Positions 16,454-29,000 of a stretch of 44,874 bases of DNA are shown one piece after another; positions within the stretch are counted from its first letter, which is position 1, and each line of letters starts with the position of its first letter. Below the pieces are notes generated by a model. It was not told the origin of the DNA, did not search any database, and worked only from the letters and a program-made list of their open reading frames with translations. The position numbers and the translations under genes are program-made. This DNA is from Actinomycetales bacterium (lineage in GTDB: Bacteria > Actinomycetota > Actinomycetes > Actinomycetales > Dermatophilaceae), in NCBI GenBank assembly GCA_016710645.1, contig JADJVI010000061.1:1-44874 (forward strand). The letters are read 5' to 3'.

Positions 16454-18630
16454 CTGAGCAGTCCCCGCGCGCGGGCGGCGTCGACGGCCTCGCTGCGCGA
16501 GTGCACGCCGAGCTTGCGGTAGATGTTGGAGGCGTGGGTGCGCACGGTCGCCGGTGACAGGAACAGTTCCTCGGCGATCTTCGGCACCGGCAGGTGGGTG
16601 GCGAGCTGGGCCAAGACCTTGGCCTCCGCGGGCGACAGGCCCGCGGCGTCCAGAGTCAGATCGACCCGATCCAGTCGCGCGGCGAGCTCCTGCAACTCGG
16701 GGACGAGCGCCGGCGCCTCGGGTGCAGTCACCGGGAGCCCCAGCAACAGCGTCGTGATCTCCCGCGCTGCCGGGATGTGGACAAACTCCATGGCCAACGC
16801 CAACGGCGCCGCCACCCCGATGAGGTGCAGCGCAATGCCGGGCGCCAACCGGCGTAGTTTGACCATCGCGTCGGCATAGTGACGCATGGCGGCCTCGCGG
16901 TCGCCGTCGTGCACGGCATACACGGCCCATGCGCAGTCCAGACCCACGGTGGTGGGCTGCGCGCGCAGGCCGTACTCGTCGATCAGCGTCTGCCACCGCA
17001 CCAGTTGAGCGCGGGCCTGGTCGTGGCGGCCGGCGCGCGCCTGCACGAGCGCAAGGAGGGCGAAGCGCCACGAGTCGGCCAGGTGCACATCACGGGTGAA
17101 GGGTTCAAGCAGTTGGAGGATGCCGCGCGCCATCTCGACGTCGCCGCGGCTGAAGGCGGCAGTGGACAGAGTCAACTGCGACACGATGGCCCACCAACTC
17201 GTCGACGTCGACGCCTGCTCGACCTCGTCGCCCACCGTGGTGAAGTTGAGCGCCTGGCGGGCGACGGTGTTGGGGTTGAGCTCGGGCTTGAGCTGCGCCT
17301 GGATGATGTCGCTGACCTGGTGGTTGTCCAGCAGCTTCAACCAGCGCTGCGTAAGGTCGAAATTGCCGCTCACCCCTTCGACCATCGAGTGCAGGAACGG
17401 CAGCTCCGAGAAGGTGTTGACGTCCTCGCCGCCGAAGGCCTTCAGCCACCCGGCAACCAGGGCGATGCGCCCCTCGAGGATGACGAACGGCCCGACCCGA
17501 GTGAGGAAAGCGACCAGTGCGGCCTTGTCGCCAAGTCGGGTGAGGGCGTCATGGGCGGGGAGGACGTCCTGGCGCATCTCCCATACGGCGGCGGCGAGTT
17601 TGAGCATGTCACGCACCCGCTGTCGATCCTCACGCTCGGCCTCGCGTCGCAGCGATGCGCGGAGCAAGCCGGTGACGCGGACCATGGGAAGATCGCGCCC
17701 AGTGATCGACACCATCGGCAACGGCTGGGCGCGCAGCTGCTCGACGAGCTTGCGCGCGTCGTTGGCCTGCCGAGCGTGGTCGAGGACTTCGACGTCGGCC
17801 GACCCGAGGACCGCAGCATCGCGCAGGAAGGCGCGCACGAGCGGGTCGAGGTCGACCAGCAAGGCCTCGTGGATGGCCGCTTCGACGAGTCCTTCGGCGA
17901 CGAGACCCGCGGCGTCGAAACCCGCGGCGTCGAGACCCGCCCCGTCAGGGCTCGCGCCATCGGGGCCGTGCTGGGCGTCCGCGCCGTTCACCGTGAGCAT
18001 GCCGAAACCAGCCGGCCAACCGCCGGTGAGCTCCAAGGCCCGGTCGACCTGCGATCGCGATAACCCGGCGACCGCGCCGACGGTGTCGACCGTGAGCAGC
18101 AACTGATCGGCCTCGACGACGAGCAGCGACCCCTCCATGGCCCGCTTGGCGGTGGCGAGCGGCAGCCGCCGACGCCCGGCCAGGGCCAGCACACAACTGC
18201 GCGGCAGTCCGGCGACCAGGGCGTCGAGGTCGGCCAGCGCCTCGGGAGAGGTGAGCCGGTGGACGTCATCGAGCAGCAGCAACAGGCGGCGCCGAGCGAG
18301 CTGATCGAGCAGGCCGGCGACCGCAGCGGAGGCATCCACAGCGGACGCGTGGGACTGCGAGAGTGGCTGCCCGATCGTGGGTTCCGCCCCGACGGGGGCC
18401 AGCGCATCGGCGAGGGCTGCGACGAACGCCCCCGGCGCGTCATGGTGGGGCCGCAGGGTCAGCCGGATGGCCGGCACCTGACTGGCCCGCGACCAGGCCA
18501 GCAGGAGGTCGGTCTTCCCGTAGCCAGAGGGAGCGGTGATGAGGACCACCGAGCCGGGCCGCACCCGGTCCAGACGCTCGACCAACCGCGCGCGGGGAAA
18601 ACGGGGCCGGGATGCCTCTGGCGCGCGCAT
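16450..18630 (-). CDS. LuxR family regulator, MalT-like (LAL/STAND type)
   Basis: A 726-aa ATP-dependent transcription activator. Walker A is in VLITAPSGYGKTDLLLAW (residues 29-46), and a Walker B-like strand RRLLLLLDDVHRL lies near residue 115. Helical repeat regions in the middle resemble the sensor part of MalT-type proteins. At the C-terminus is a LuxR HTH, LSPAEAKVLAQLATHLPVPKIAEELFLSPATVRTHASNIYRKLGV. Proteins of this type bind ATP and an inducer and then oligomerise on DNA. The ATG start at 18630 has GGGGGG upstream. It sits between two Crp-like genes and next to surface-protein genes, which makes it a candidate controller of the locus. Confidence 0.9.
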   Translation of the reverse strand: MRAPEASRPRFPRARLVERLDRVRPGSVVLITAPSGYGKTDLLLAWSRASQVPAIRLTLRPHHDAPGAFVAALADALAPVGAEPTIGQPLSQSHASAVDASAAVAGLLDQLARRRLLLLLDDVHRLTSPEALADLDALVAGLPRSCVLALAGRRRLPLATAKRAMEGSLLVVEADQLLLTVDTVGAVAGLSRSQVDRALELTGGWPAGFGMLTVNGADAQHGPDGASPDGAGLDAAGFDAAGLVAEGLVEAAIHEALLVDLDPLVRAFLRDAAVLGSADVEVLDHARQANDARKLVEQLRAQPLPMVSITGRDLPMVRVTGLLRASLRREAEREDRQRVRDMLKLAAAVWEMRQDVLPAHDALTRLGDKAALVAFLTRVGPFVILEGRIALVAGWLKAFGGEDVNTFSELPFLHSMVEGVSGNFDLTQRWLKLLDNHQVSDIIQAQLKPELNPNTVARQALNFTTVGDEVEQASTSTSWWAIVSQLTLSTAAFSRGDVEMARGILQLLEPFTRDVHLADSWRFALLALVQARAGRHDQARAQLVRWQTLIDEYGLRAQPTTVGLDCAWAVYAVHDGDREAAMRHYADAMVKLRRLAPGIALHLIGVAAPLALAMEFVHIPAAREITTLLLGLPVTAPEAPALVPELQELAARLDRVDLTLDAAGLSPAEAKVLAQLATHLPVPKIAEELFLSPATVRTHASNIYRKLGVHSRSEAVDAARARGLLS

Positions 18631-19073
18631 CCGCCGACCCCCCTTCGTTGACTCAACTGACCCTGTGGTTTCCCCCGCCCCTTGCCCAGCGAAGACCTGA
18701 CCCGGGTATGCCGTGCGGCATCGTCCGTGCCAAGGAAAGTGAGTGTCTTCGCGGGGGCGACGAAGGCTTCACGCATCATACGCAGCCGGATCCGGTTGCG
18801 CCCGTTGGGGGAGGCCCGTCTCACTCCTCAAGTTGAGGAGTTGCTCTCATCAAGACCAGATGATCTCGGCTGTCAGGTGGCCATGACCTGTTGATTGGGG
18901 TTTAGCAGTCGGATTGTCTGTGCTCCAGCCAAAGGAATCGGATGGTCCGCATCACCACCCGGATCCGCAGGCCGGTGGTGGGGACCACCTTGCGGGAGCA
19001 CGTCGACACTCGGGGGTCCAGCGTCGCTGGGAGTGACGGCCGGTGCTCGAAGTGTGAAGCACAAGGAGTCAAC
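18631..19073. promoter_or_regulatory. Divergent control region between LuxR-type and Crp-like genes
   Basis: 443 bp with no convincing gene. It holds two odd-centred palindromes: GTTGA-C-TCAAC at 18647-18657, close to the LuxR-type start, and ACTCCTCAA-G-TTGAGGAGT at 18823-18841, a perfect 9-1-9 dyad in the middle. The second is a strong operator candidate for one of the two flanking regulators. A GGTATGCCGT word lies at 18705. Confidence 0.5.
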
Positions 19074-19835
19074 GTGAAGTCACTCGGCGGGATAGCCACG
19101 CCATCGCCCAGCCCGGCCCGTTCCCTCGGCGCAGGTCTCGGAACACCGACCCAGAGCGTCGCTCGAGCATTCCTGGAGATGTTCGCCGGTGGTCCGCTGC
19201 CGGAGTGGGACTCGTTCGCAAGCACCATCCGCCTCGTGCGGCTTCGTCCCGGCGAAGTGCTCTTCGAAGCCGGGGTCGAACATCCCTATATCTATGTCGT
19301 GCGCCGCGGCTCGATCCGCGTGGGGTTTGCCGACCAGAAGGGACGGGAGTGCCTGCTGGCCTTCTGTCGGCCGCCGGACATGCTGGCCAGTGTGTCGGCG
19401 ATCGTGCCGGCCGGGGTGCGCCGCCTGTCCAACCTGCCGCACGGCATCACCAAGCTGCGCGGGACGGCCGGCGTCGGTGTCACCAACAGCCGGGCCACGG
19501 CCTTGGAGATGACTGAGCTGGAACGCCTGGACTTCCGCATCATGGAACGCCTCATGACGCGACACTCCCAATGGGCGCTCGCCGTCTACAACGCGATGAT
19601 CCTGCATACCCTCGCCAAGGAGCAGCGCGAGCGGGAGCTGCTGACGCTCACCCCGGAGGAGCGCTACCGCCAGTTCCTCGACGACCACGACGATCTCATC
19701 GGCGTCGTGCCGCAGAAGGACATCGCTCGCTACCTCGGCGTGACTCCGGTGGGGTTGAGTCGCATCGCATCCCGGGTGCGCAGTCGGGCCGTGTCGGTCC
19801 CGACCTTCAACCCGGCCGAGCCGCTGACCGGCTGA
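19074..19835 (+). CDS. Crp/Fnr family transcription regulator, paralogue 2
   Basis: A 253-aa regulator closely related to paralogue 1: the shared blocks LPEWDSFA, HPYIYVVRRGSIRVGF, RECLLAFCRPPDMLASVSAIVP, LERLDFRIMERLM and DDHDDLIGVVPQKDIARYLGVTPVGLSRIASRVR are nearly identical. It has a barrel domain, dimer helix and winged HTH, again without a clear cAMP-binding motif. The start is GTG 19074 behind AAGGAG; the frame is open back to 18942 but that stretch is not conserved in the paralogues. It is followed by a terminator (19858-19895) and then the convergent giant adhesin gene. Confidence 0.9.
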   Translation: MKSLGGIATPSPSPARSLGAGLGTPTQSVARAFLEMFAGGPLPEWDSFASTIRLVRLRPGEVLFEAGVEHPYIYVVRRGSIRVGFADQKGRECLLAFCRPPDMLASVSAIVPAGVRRLSNLPHGITKLRGTAGVGVTNSRATALEMTELERLDFRIMERLMTRHSQWALAVYNAMILHTLAKEQRERELLTLTPEERYRQFLDDHDDLIGVVPQKDIARYLGVTPVGLSRIASRVRSRAVSVPTFNPAEPLTG

Positions 19836-19857
19836 CCCCAACTCGATCCGACGCCAC

Positions 19858-19895
19858 GAAAGGGCGGGAAGCGCACCATGCGCTTCCCGCCTTTC
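19858..19895 (+). terminator. Terminator after Crp-like paralogue 2
   Basis: GCGGGAAGCGCA (19864-19875) pairs perfectly with 19879-19890 across the loop CCA, and an outer GAAAG/CTTTC extends the stem with one bulged base. Confidence 0.8.
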
Positions 19896-19979
19896 CCGTA
19901 TGCCGTGACTGCCGTGACTCCCGGGAACTGCCTCCTTGACCGGCATACCGTGGCTTTCGCTTGCTGCCCGGGAATGGGT

Positions 19980-20009
19980 CAGGGGGCCCTCGTTTCCGAG
20001 GACCCCCTG
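19980..20009 (-). terminator. Terminator of the giant adhesin gene
   Basis: On the minus strand, 20009-19997 pairs with 19992-19980 (CAGGGGGTCCTCG with CGAGGGCCCCCTG, one G-U pair) around a GAAA loop. It lies 18 bases after the adhesin stop. Confidence 0.8.
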
Positions 20010-20026
20010 GCCTTGTGTGCTCCCTG

Positions 20027-23000
20027 TTATCGGGTGGTGCTGGTGTCCTCGTCCTTGCGGCGGCGAGTGGCTGCCAGAAGGAGCATGCCCAGGGAGACCA
20101 GTCCGAGCGACCAGCCGATCAGGCCGGTGCTGTCGTTTCCGGTGTGGGGGAGCGGTGTGTCAGTGCCGTTGTCGGGCACTGGTGTGGGTCCCGGTCCCGG
20201 GGTGGGGTTGGGGGTGGGTCCGGGGGTGGGGGTGGGGGTGGGTCCGGGGGTGGGGGTGGGTTCCGGAGCCGGTTTGGGGTTGACCGTCAGGGGCGCGGTG
20301 GCGTCGTTGTCGGTCGGGGTGTTGGGGTTGGTGATGTCTTGGTCCTTGGAGGGGACCACGAGGGGGTTGGTCTCGGGGACATCGGTTGGGGCGGGTGCCA
20401 CGTAGGCGACGTTCCGGGCGGTGCCGGTGAAGGTGTCGTCAATGGTGGCGGTGACGGTGATGGGTGCTCCTGGCCCGGCCGGTAGCGGCGCGGTCGCGAC
20501 GCAGGTGGCGGTGGACAGGGTGCACTCATAGCCGGTACCGGTCATCGAGACGAGGGTCATCCCGGTGGGGATCAGGTCGGTGACCGACCAACCAGCCAAG
20601 GCTGTGACCGGGCCTTCGTTGAACGGGGTCAACGTGTAGGTGACGGTCTGGCGCCGGTGGTACGGGCCAGGGGTGTCCAGGGTCTTGGTCAACACCAGGT
20701 TGAACTTCACCAACCCTGCATCGATCCCCGGGTTGTCGGCCTTGCCCGGTGCACCGGAGTTGTTCCCGGTCAACGGGGCTGTGAACGCGACCGAAGCCAG
20801 GTCAGGCTTCCCGGACACCGGAATGGCATCCGAGTCGGTCAGGTCCGTCGTGGCCGAGTTGCTCGTGTCGCCACCCGCGTTGCTGGTGGTGTACGACGCA
20901 CCCGGACGGCTCGACTTGTCGAACTGGATGACATAGTCCACACCCGCGATCAAGTTGACGAACGAGTAGTACCCATTCGCGTCCGTGACCGCCGTCACCG
21001 GCGCACCACCAGGCAACACCGCAGCAGTGCCATCCGGGTTGAGCAGGTGCACGGTCAACCCATCCACCGGGCTCTCCCCAGCATCCTGCACACCATTACG
21101 GTTGATGTCCCACCACACGTAGTCACCCACCGACACGAGCTCGACCAGACCAGCATCGATCCCCGGGTTGTCCGCCTTCCCGGCTTCGGCGAGGTTGGCC
21201 CCGGTGGTGGCAGCGGTGAACGCCACCCGACCCGTGACCTGATCCGCATCCGAATCGGTGACATCCGCGGTCGCCGAGTTGGACGTGTCACCCGTGGCGT
21301 TGGCGACCGTGAAGATCGACTCGGCCGGCTTCACGAACTCGATGATGTAGTCCACGCCACCGACCAAGTTGGTGAACGCGTAATACCCATTCGCGTCCGT
21401 CACCGTCGTCACCGGGGCACCACCAGGCAGGACAGCCGGGTTCCCGGCCGCATCCAGCAGGCGTACGGTGACACCAGCGACCGGCTTCTCGATAGCGGGG
21501 TCACCCTGCACACCATCCAGGTTGGTGTCCCACCACACGTAATCACCCACGCTGACCAACTTGACCAGACCGGCGTCGATCGACGGGTTATCCGGCGCCG
21601 TCGCACTGTTGGTCCCCGTGATCGGTGCAACCACGGTCACCAGGCCGGTCGCCTCGTTGGCGTCGGAGTCGGTGCCATCGGTGGCCGGGTCGTTACTGGA
21701 CACGCCAGCACCATCCTGGCTGGTGAAGATGGTGTTCGCCGGCTTCACGAACTGCACCTGGTAGGTCACCCCCGCCAGCAGGTTCGTGAACGCATAGAAC
21801 CCATTCGCATCCGTCGTGGCCGTGACCGGCGCCCCACCCGGCAACACCGCAGCACTGCCATCCGGGTTCAACAGGTTCACCACCACACCAGACACCGGCA
21901 ACTCGCCAGCACCCTGCACACCATCACGATTGACGTCCCACCACACATAGTCACCAATCGAGACCAACTGAATGAGACCGGCGTCGATGGTCGGGTCGTC
22001 GGCCTGGCCAGGAGCGGACAGGTTCGACCCGGTGTCCTTGGTGGTGACAGGCGCGCGGCCGGTGACCACGTCGGCGTTGGAGTCGGTCGCCACATCCCCG
22101 GTGAGGGCGGTGGTGAAGACCGTGTTCGCCGGCTTCACGAACTCCACGATGTATGCCGTGTGCGGCGCCAACCCGGTGAAGGCGTAGTAGCCACCCACGG
22201 TCGTGGTCGTCACCGGCATACCGGCAGCGTCTTTCACCGGAGTGCCATCGGCGTGCAGGAGGTTGACGACCATGCCGTCCTCGACCACCGGCTCGACCGA
22301 GGGGTCACCCTGCTGGCCGTCGCGGTTGCGGTCGTACCACACGTAGTCACCGATCGAGACCGGCACCACCGTCAACACCGCTTCCGCGTCATTGTCGGTC
22401 GTGGACGTGCCCGTGTCGGTGGTCACCGTGGGCACGACCAGCGGGTTGGTTTCCGGCACGTCGTTGGCCGACGGGGACACGTAGGCCACGTTCTTGGCCG
22501 TGCCGATGAACCCGGCGTCGATGGTCGCGGTGACCGTGATCGGCGCACCAGCGCCCTGGGGCAGTGCCGCGGCAGCGACACAGGTGCCCGGGGTGGTGGT
22601 GCAGTCGTATCCCGCGCCGGTCATCGAGACCAGCGTCAGCCCAGCCGGGAGCACGTCGGTCACCGACCAGCCGGCCAGAGCGTCCGCCGGACCCTCGTTG
22701 GACGGGGTGATCGTGTAGGTCACCGTCATCCCCGGGTAGTACGGGCCGGCCGTGGTCAGGGTCTTGGCCAGGACCAGGTTGAACTTCACCAGGCCGGCGT
22801 CGATCCCCGGGTTGTCCGCCTTGCCCGCGTCACCCAGGTTGTTCCCGGTGACCGCCGCGGTGAAGGCGACCGTCGCGAGGTTGCTGGTGGCATCCGCCGG
22901 GACCGCGTCCGAGTCGGTCAGGTCGGCGGTGGCCGAGTTGCTGGTGTCGCCACCAGCGTTCGGGACGGTGTATGCCGCGCCAGGCTGGCTCGACTTGTCG

Positions 23001-26000
23001 AACTGCACCACATAGTCCACGCCCGCGATCAGGTTGGTGAACGCGTAGTAACCGTTCGCGTCGGTCGTCGTGGTCACCGGCGCCCCACCGGGCAGCACCG
23101 CAGCGGTGCCATCCGGGTTCAGCAGGTTGACCGTGATCCCCGCCACCGGCGCCTCACCAGCAGACTGCAGACCATCGCGGTTGGTGTCCCACCACACGTA
23201 GTCACCCACGCTGACCAGCTCAACCAGGCCAGCGTCGATGGTCGGGTCGTCGGCCTGGCCAGGAGCAGCCAGGTTCGAGCCGGTGTCCTTGGTGGTCACC
23301 GTCGCGCGGCCCGTCGTGACGTCGGGGTTCGAGTCCGTCGCGGAGTCGCCTTGCAGCGCGGTGGTGAAGACCGTGCCAGCGGGTTTCACGAACTCCACGA
23401 GGTATGCCGTGTGCGGCAACAGATCGGTGAAGGCGTAGTAGCCACCCACCGTCGTCGTGGTCACCGGCATACCGGCAGCGTCCAGCACCGGGGTGCCGTC
23501 CGCGTGTAGCAGGTTGACGACCATGCCGTCCTCCACCACCGGCTCACCAGCAGACTGCTGGCCGTCGCGGTTGCGGTCGTACCAGACGTAGTCACCGATG
23601 GAGACCTTGGCCACCGACACGACGGCTTGCGCGTCGTTGTCCGTGGGCGAGGTGCCCGTGTCGGTCGTCGACGTCGGCACGACCAGCGGGTTGGTCTCCG
23701 GCACGTCGTTGGACGACGGGGAGACGTAGGCGACGTTCTTGGCGGCACCGGTGAAGGTGGCATCGAGGGTCGCGGTCACCGTGATCGGCGCACCCGCACC
23801 CGCCGGCAACGCAGCCGAGGCCACGCAGGTGCCGGGGGTGGTGGTGCAGTCATACCCGGTGCCCGTCATCGACACCAACGTCAACCCAGCCGGCAGCACA
23901 TCGGTCACCGACCACCCAGCCAGAGCGTCCGAGGGACCCTCGTTGGTCGGGGTGAGGGTGTAGGTCACCGTCAACCCCGGGTAGTACGGGCCAGCCGTGT
24001 CCAGGGTCTTGGCCAGGGTCAGGTTGAACGTCACCAGACCAGCGTCGATGCCGGGGTTGTCCGCGGCGTTCGCGCCACCAGCATTGTCACCCGTGACTGC
24101 CGCGGTGAACGCCACCGTCGCCAGGTTGCTGGCGGCATCCGCCGGCACCGCGTCCGAGTCGGTCAGGTCAGCCGTGGCCGAGTTCGACGTCACGCCACCC
24201 GAGTTGGCCACCGTGTAATGGGCGTCCGCCTGCGAGGACTTGTCGAACTGCACCACATAGTCCACCCCCGCGAGCAGGTCGGTGAACCAGTAGTACCCGT
24301 TCGCGTCCGTGCTTGTGGTGCGAGCCACCCCTGCGGCGTCGAGCACCGGGGTGCCGTCAGCGTGCAGCAGGTTGACCGTGATCCCCGGCACCGGCAACTC
24401 ACCAGCCGTTTGCAGACCATCCCGGTTGGTGTCCCACCACACGTAGTCACCCACGCTGACCAGCTCAACCAAACCAGCATCAATGCTCGGGTCATCAGCC
24501 TGACCAGGAGCAGCCAGGTTCGAGCCGGTGTCCTTCGTGGTCACGGTCGCGCGGCCCGTGGTGACATCCGCGTTCGAGTCCGTCGCGGAGTCGCCTTGCA
24601 GGGCGGTGGTGAAGACGGTGTTCGCGGGCTTCACGAACTCCACGAGGTATGCCGTGTGCGGCACCAGGTCGGTGAACACGTAGTAGCCACCCACCGTCGT
24701 CGTCGTGCGAGCCACACCCGCAGCGTCGAGCACCGGGGTGCCGTCGGCGTGCAGCAGGTTGACGACCATGCCGTCCTGCACCACCGGTTCGACCGTCGGG
24801 TCGCCCTGCTGGCCGTCGCGGTTGCGGTCGTACCACACGTAGTCACCGACCGAGACCGGCACGACGGTCAGCGGCGCCTGAGCGTCGTTGTCGGTCGGGG
24901 TCACCGGGTTGGTGACGTCCTGGTCCTTGACCGGCACCACCAGCGGGTTGGTCTCCGGCACGTCCTTGCTCGACGGGGAGACGTAGGCGACGTTACGAGC
25001 GGTGCCAATGAACCCGGCATCGATCGTCGCGGTCACCGTGATCGGCTCACCCTCACCCGCCGGCAACGCAGCCGAGGCCACGCAGGTGCCGGGGGTGGTG
25101 GTGCAGTCATAGTTCGTGCCAGCCATCGACACCAACGTCATCCCGGTCGGGACCAGGTCGGTCACCGACCAACCAGCCAACGCATCCGCCGGACCCTCAT
25201 TGGACGGGGTCACCGTGTAGGTCACCGTCATCCCCGGGTAATACGGACCAGCCGTCGTCAACGTCTTGGCCAGGGTGAGGTTGTACTTCACCAGACCAGC
25301 GTCGATGCCCGGGTTGTCAGCCGCGCCCGGGTCACCCGAGTTGGAGCCGGTGTCCGTGGTCGTGAAGGTCACCTTCCCGGTCGTCACGTCAGCGTCCGAG
25401 TCGGACAGGTCAGCCGTCGGCGAGTTCGACGTGTCACCCGAGGCGTCGACCGTGGTGAAGGCCGCACCCGTGGTGTCGGTCGTCGAAGACCTCACGAACT
25501 CCACCGTGTATGCCGTGCCCGGCATCAGATCAGTGAACGAGTAGAACCCCGCCGTCGTGGTCGTGTCCCGCAGGAACGTGCCATTCGCGTCGTACAGCTT
25601 GACGACAAACCCGTCCGGCACCACCGCCTCACCCGTGTCCTGCAGGCCGTCCCGGTTGGTGTCCCACCACACGAAGTCACCCACCGACACGAGCTGGACC
25701 AGCCCGGCGTCGATCGTCGGGTCGTCAGCCTGGCCTGGGTCGGCCAGGTTGTTGCCCGAGGTCTTCGTGGTGACGGTCGCCCGCCCAGTAGCCACATCGG
25801 CGTTGGAGTCGGTCGCCGTCGCACCAGACAGCGCGGTAGTGAACACCGTGCCAGTCGGCTTCACAAACTCCACCAGGTATGCCGTGCCCGGCAACAAGTC
25901 GGTAAAGGCGTAGAAGCCATTACCGTCCGTGGTCGTGCTGATCGGGGTGCCCGTGGCGTCGGTGACGGCGGTGCCGTCAGCGTGCAAGAGGTTGACCGTC

Positions 26001-29000
26001 ACGTTCGGCACCGGCAATTCACCCGTGTCCTGCTGACCGTTGCGGTTGGTGTCCCACCACACGAAGTCACCAATCGACACCTTCGCCACCGACAGCACCG
26101 CTTCAGCGTCATTGTCCGTCGGAGTCGTGCTGGTGTCCGTCGTCAGGTCCGGAGTCACCAACGGGTTGGTCTCCGGCACGTCGGTCGACTTCGGCGACAC
26201 ATACGCCACGTTCTTCGCCGACCCCGTGAAGCCCGCACCCAACGTCGCCGTCACCGTGATCGGGTTACCAGCACCCACCGGCAACGCAGCCGAGGCGACA
26301 CACGTGCCGGGGGTGGTGGTGCAGTCATACCCGGTACCGGTCATCGACACCAACGACAGGCCGGCCGGCAGCAGGTCGGTCACCGACCAACCAGCCTGAG
26401 CGTCCGAGGGACCGGCATTGCTCGGGGTGAGCGTGTAAGACACCGTCTGACCCGGAACAAACGGGCCAGCCGTCACCAAGGTCTTGGTCAGGGTCAGGTT
26501 GAACTTCACCAGACCAGCGTCGATCCCCGGGTTATCCGCCTTGGTGGCATCCCCCAGGTTCGACCCGGCGGCCTGCGACGTGAACGACACCCGCGCCAAG
26601 TCAGGCTTGGTCGCGTCAGTCACGACCGCGTCGGAGTCGGTCACATCAGCCGTGGCCGAGTTCGAGGTGACGCCACCGGCGTTGGGGGTCGTGTACGACG
26701 CCCCAGGCTGGCTCGACTTATCGAACTCGATCACGTATGCCGTGGACGGGGTCAACCCAGTGAACGAGTAGAACCCATTGGCATCCGTGGTGGTCGTGGC
26801 GACCACGGTGGTGCCGTCACCGGCATACAAGGTCACCTTCAACCCCGGGACGACTGCTTCACCGGTGCTCTGGGCGCCGTCGCGGTTGGTGTCCCACCAC
26901 ACGTAGTCACCCACACTGACGACGTGGATCCCGACAGAGGCGTCGTTGTCCGTGGTCGTGGCCGGGTTGGACACATCGGTGTCCCGAGCCGGGATCACCA
27001 GCGGCACCGTCTCCGTCACATCGGTCGGAGCCTTGTCGACATACGCGACGTTGGTGAACGCCGAACCAGTCCACCCAGCCGACACCTTGGTCACGACGGT
27101 GATCGGGTTCCCGGTCGCACCAGCCGCCAAACCAGCGTCAGCCACACACACCGGATCCGTCGGGGTCGTCGTGATGTCACACGTGTAACCCGTGCCGGAC
27201 ATCGACACGATCTCCATACCGCTCGGCACCAGATCAGTCACCGACCAACCCGCGATCGCATCCGTCGTCCCCGCATTACTCGGCGACAACGTCCACGACA
27301 CCTCAGTACCAGGCTTCAGCAGCCCGGACCACGTGCCACCAGACTTGGCCAACTGCAGGTTCATCGCGGCCGGCGGGGGCGTCCAGAAGCCCGCGTCCAA
27401 ACCGGGGTTGTCCGTCACCGCGTTGGCGATCGTGGGACCACCCGGGTCGTTGTTGCCCACCGGACCGGAGTTGAACTCGACCGTGCCGGTCTTGCCGTCG
27501 GCGGCAGGCACCGCATCCGAGTCGGTGAGGTCACCGTCGCGGCTGTTGGAGGTGTCGCCGGTCGCATTGACGATCGTGAACGTCTTTCCGGTCGGAGCGG
27601 TGAACTCGATGATGTAGTCGGTGTCCGGAGTGACGTTGACGAACGAGTAGTACCCGTCAGGGTTCGTCGTCGTCGACGCCGCCCAGCTCCGGGTGCCGTC
27701 GGCGTTCTTGGTGTAGAGCGTGACCGCAACGTCGGCAATCGGCGGCTCGACTGCGGGGTCGCCCTGCTTACCGTCGTGGTTCGTGTCCTCCCACACGTAG
27801 TCACCGACGGAGACACCGGTCGGCGGCGTGAAGGGCACGATGATGCCCACCTTGCGCGGCTCGGTCGGGGTCATCCACAGGGTGGTGCCACCGGCGTTGA
27901 TCCGGTAGGAGCGCTGCGCCGCGGAGTTCCAGGCCACCGAGAGGTCCAGCGGGTCGAGGCTCGAGGTGCCCGCGGAAAGCGGTGCCTTCATCGGCACGGT
28001 GAACACCGTGGTGTCACCGGGGGCCCACGACGGGTTGGTGCCACCGGCGGGCTGGTACATGGTGACCCGGAACGACTTGACCATGGTCCAGTCGGCGATG
28101 TCGGCGGCGGAATACCAGACGTCGTTACACGAGGCCTGCCACGGCTGGTCGGCGGTGGCCAGGGTGGTGTTCAGCTCGGGCCGACACGGGTTGGAGGTGA
28201 AGTTGTATTCCACCTTGTAGGTCTGGTTGGTCGCCGTCGACAGCGTCGGCTCGAAGACCAGTGGGCCGGTCATGACCGGCGACCATTCGGTGCCGCGCTG
28301 GCCAGTGCTGAGCAGCTGGCCGACACCTGTGTCACCGACGAGCGGCAGGATATCATACATCACGTAGTTGGTCAGCGGGACGTTGCCCTCGTTCTGCATC
28401 CGCAGCCGGTAGCTGAAGTCACTGCCCGGGTCGGTCACCGCCACACACGGGTAACGGGTGTAGCCGTCCCAGTCCGGGCAGGCCGTGACGTTCGATCCGG
28501 CCGGCGGCGTGGCCGTGCCAGTCGCCTCGAAGACGTTGGGCTTGGTGCCGATGTCCCACTTGGTCAGCCCGACGGCGGCAGCCTCGACGACGTCGACGAC
28601 GGAGAAGTCGCCGCACGCTGGTTCGGTCGTGTTGCCGTCGCCGTCGATGTCGGTCGTGTCGGGTCGGGTGAAGTCACTGTTGACGTTCTGCTGCGCGTCA
28701 CACTTGGTCACCTGGTCGTTGGTGTTGATCAGCACCTCGTTGATGTAAAGAGCGATCGACGTGCCCGGGCGCACCTTGACCTGCAGCGTGATGCCGTAGC
28801 CGAGGCTGCCTTGGCTGGCCAAGTCCGGGATCGGCATGTCCTTGAAGGTGATCAGGGTGGCGCCATTGGCCTGAGGAACCGCAGTGTAGGCCGGGATCGG
28901 GTACTTCGGGCAGTCACCGTCAACGACTGCGCTGTAGATGCCGCTACCGGTGCCTTGCGAGGAGAAGCAGGTGACGCCGACCAGCTCGAACTGCGGCGGC

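Noticed and set aside
16776..16784. Single perfect DnaA box inside the LuxR-type gene
   Set aside because: One isolated 9-mer in coding sequence is within chance for 45 kb.
20900..27800. Regular spaced repeats that might suggest CRISPR
   Set aside because: Unit length is hundreds of bases, in frame, and encodes SdrD_B/DUF11 domains; no short repeat-spacer pattern.
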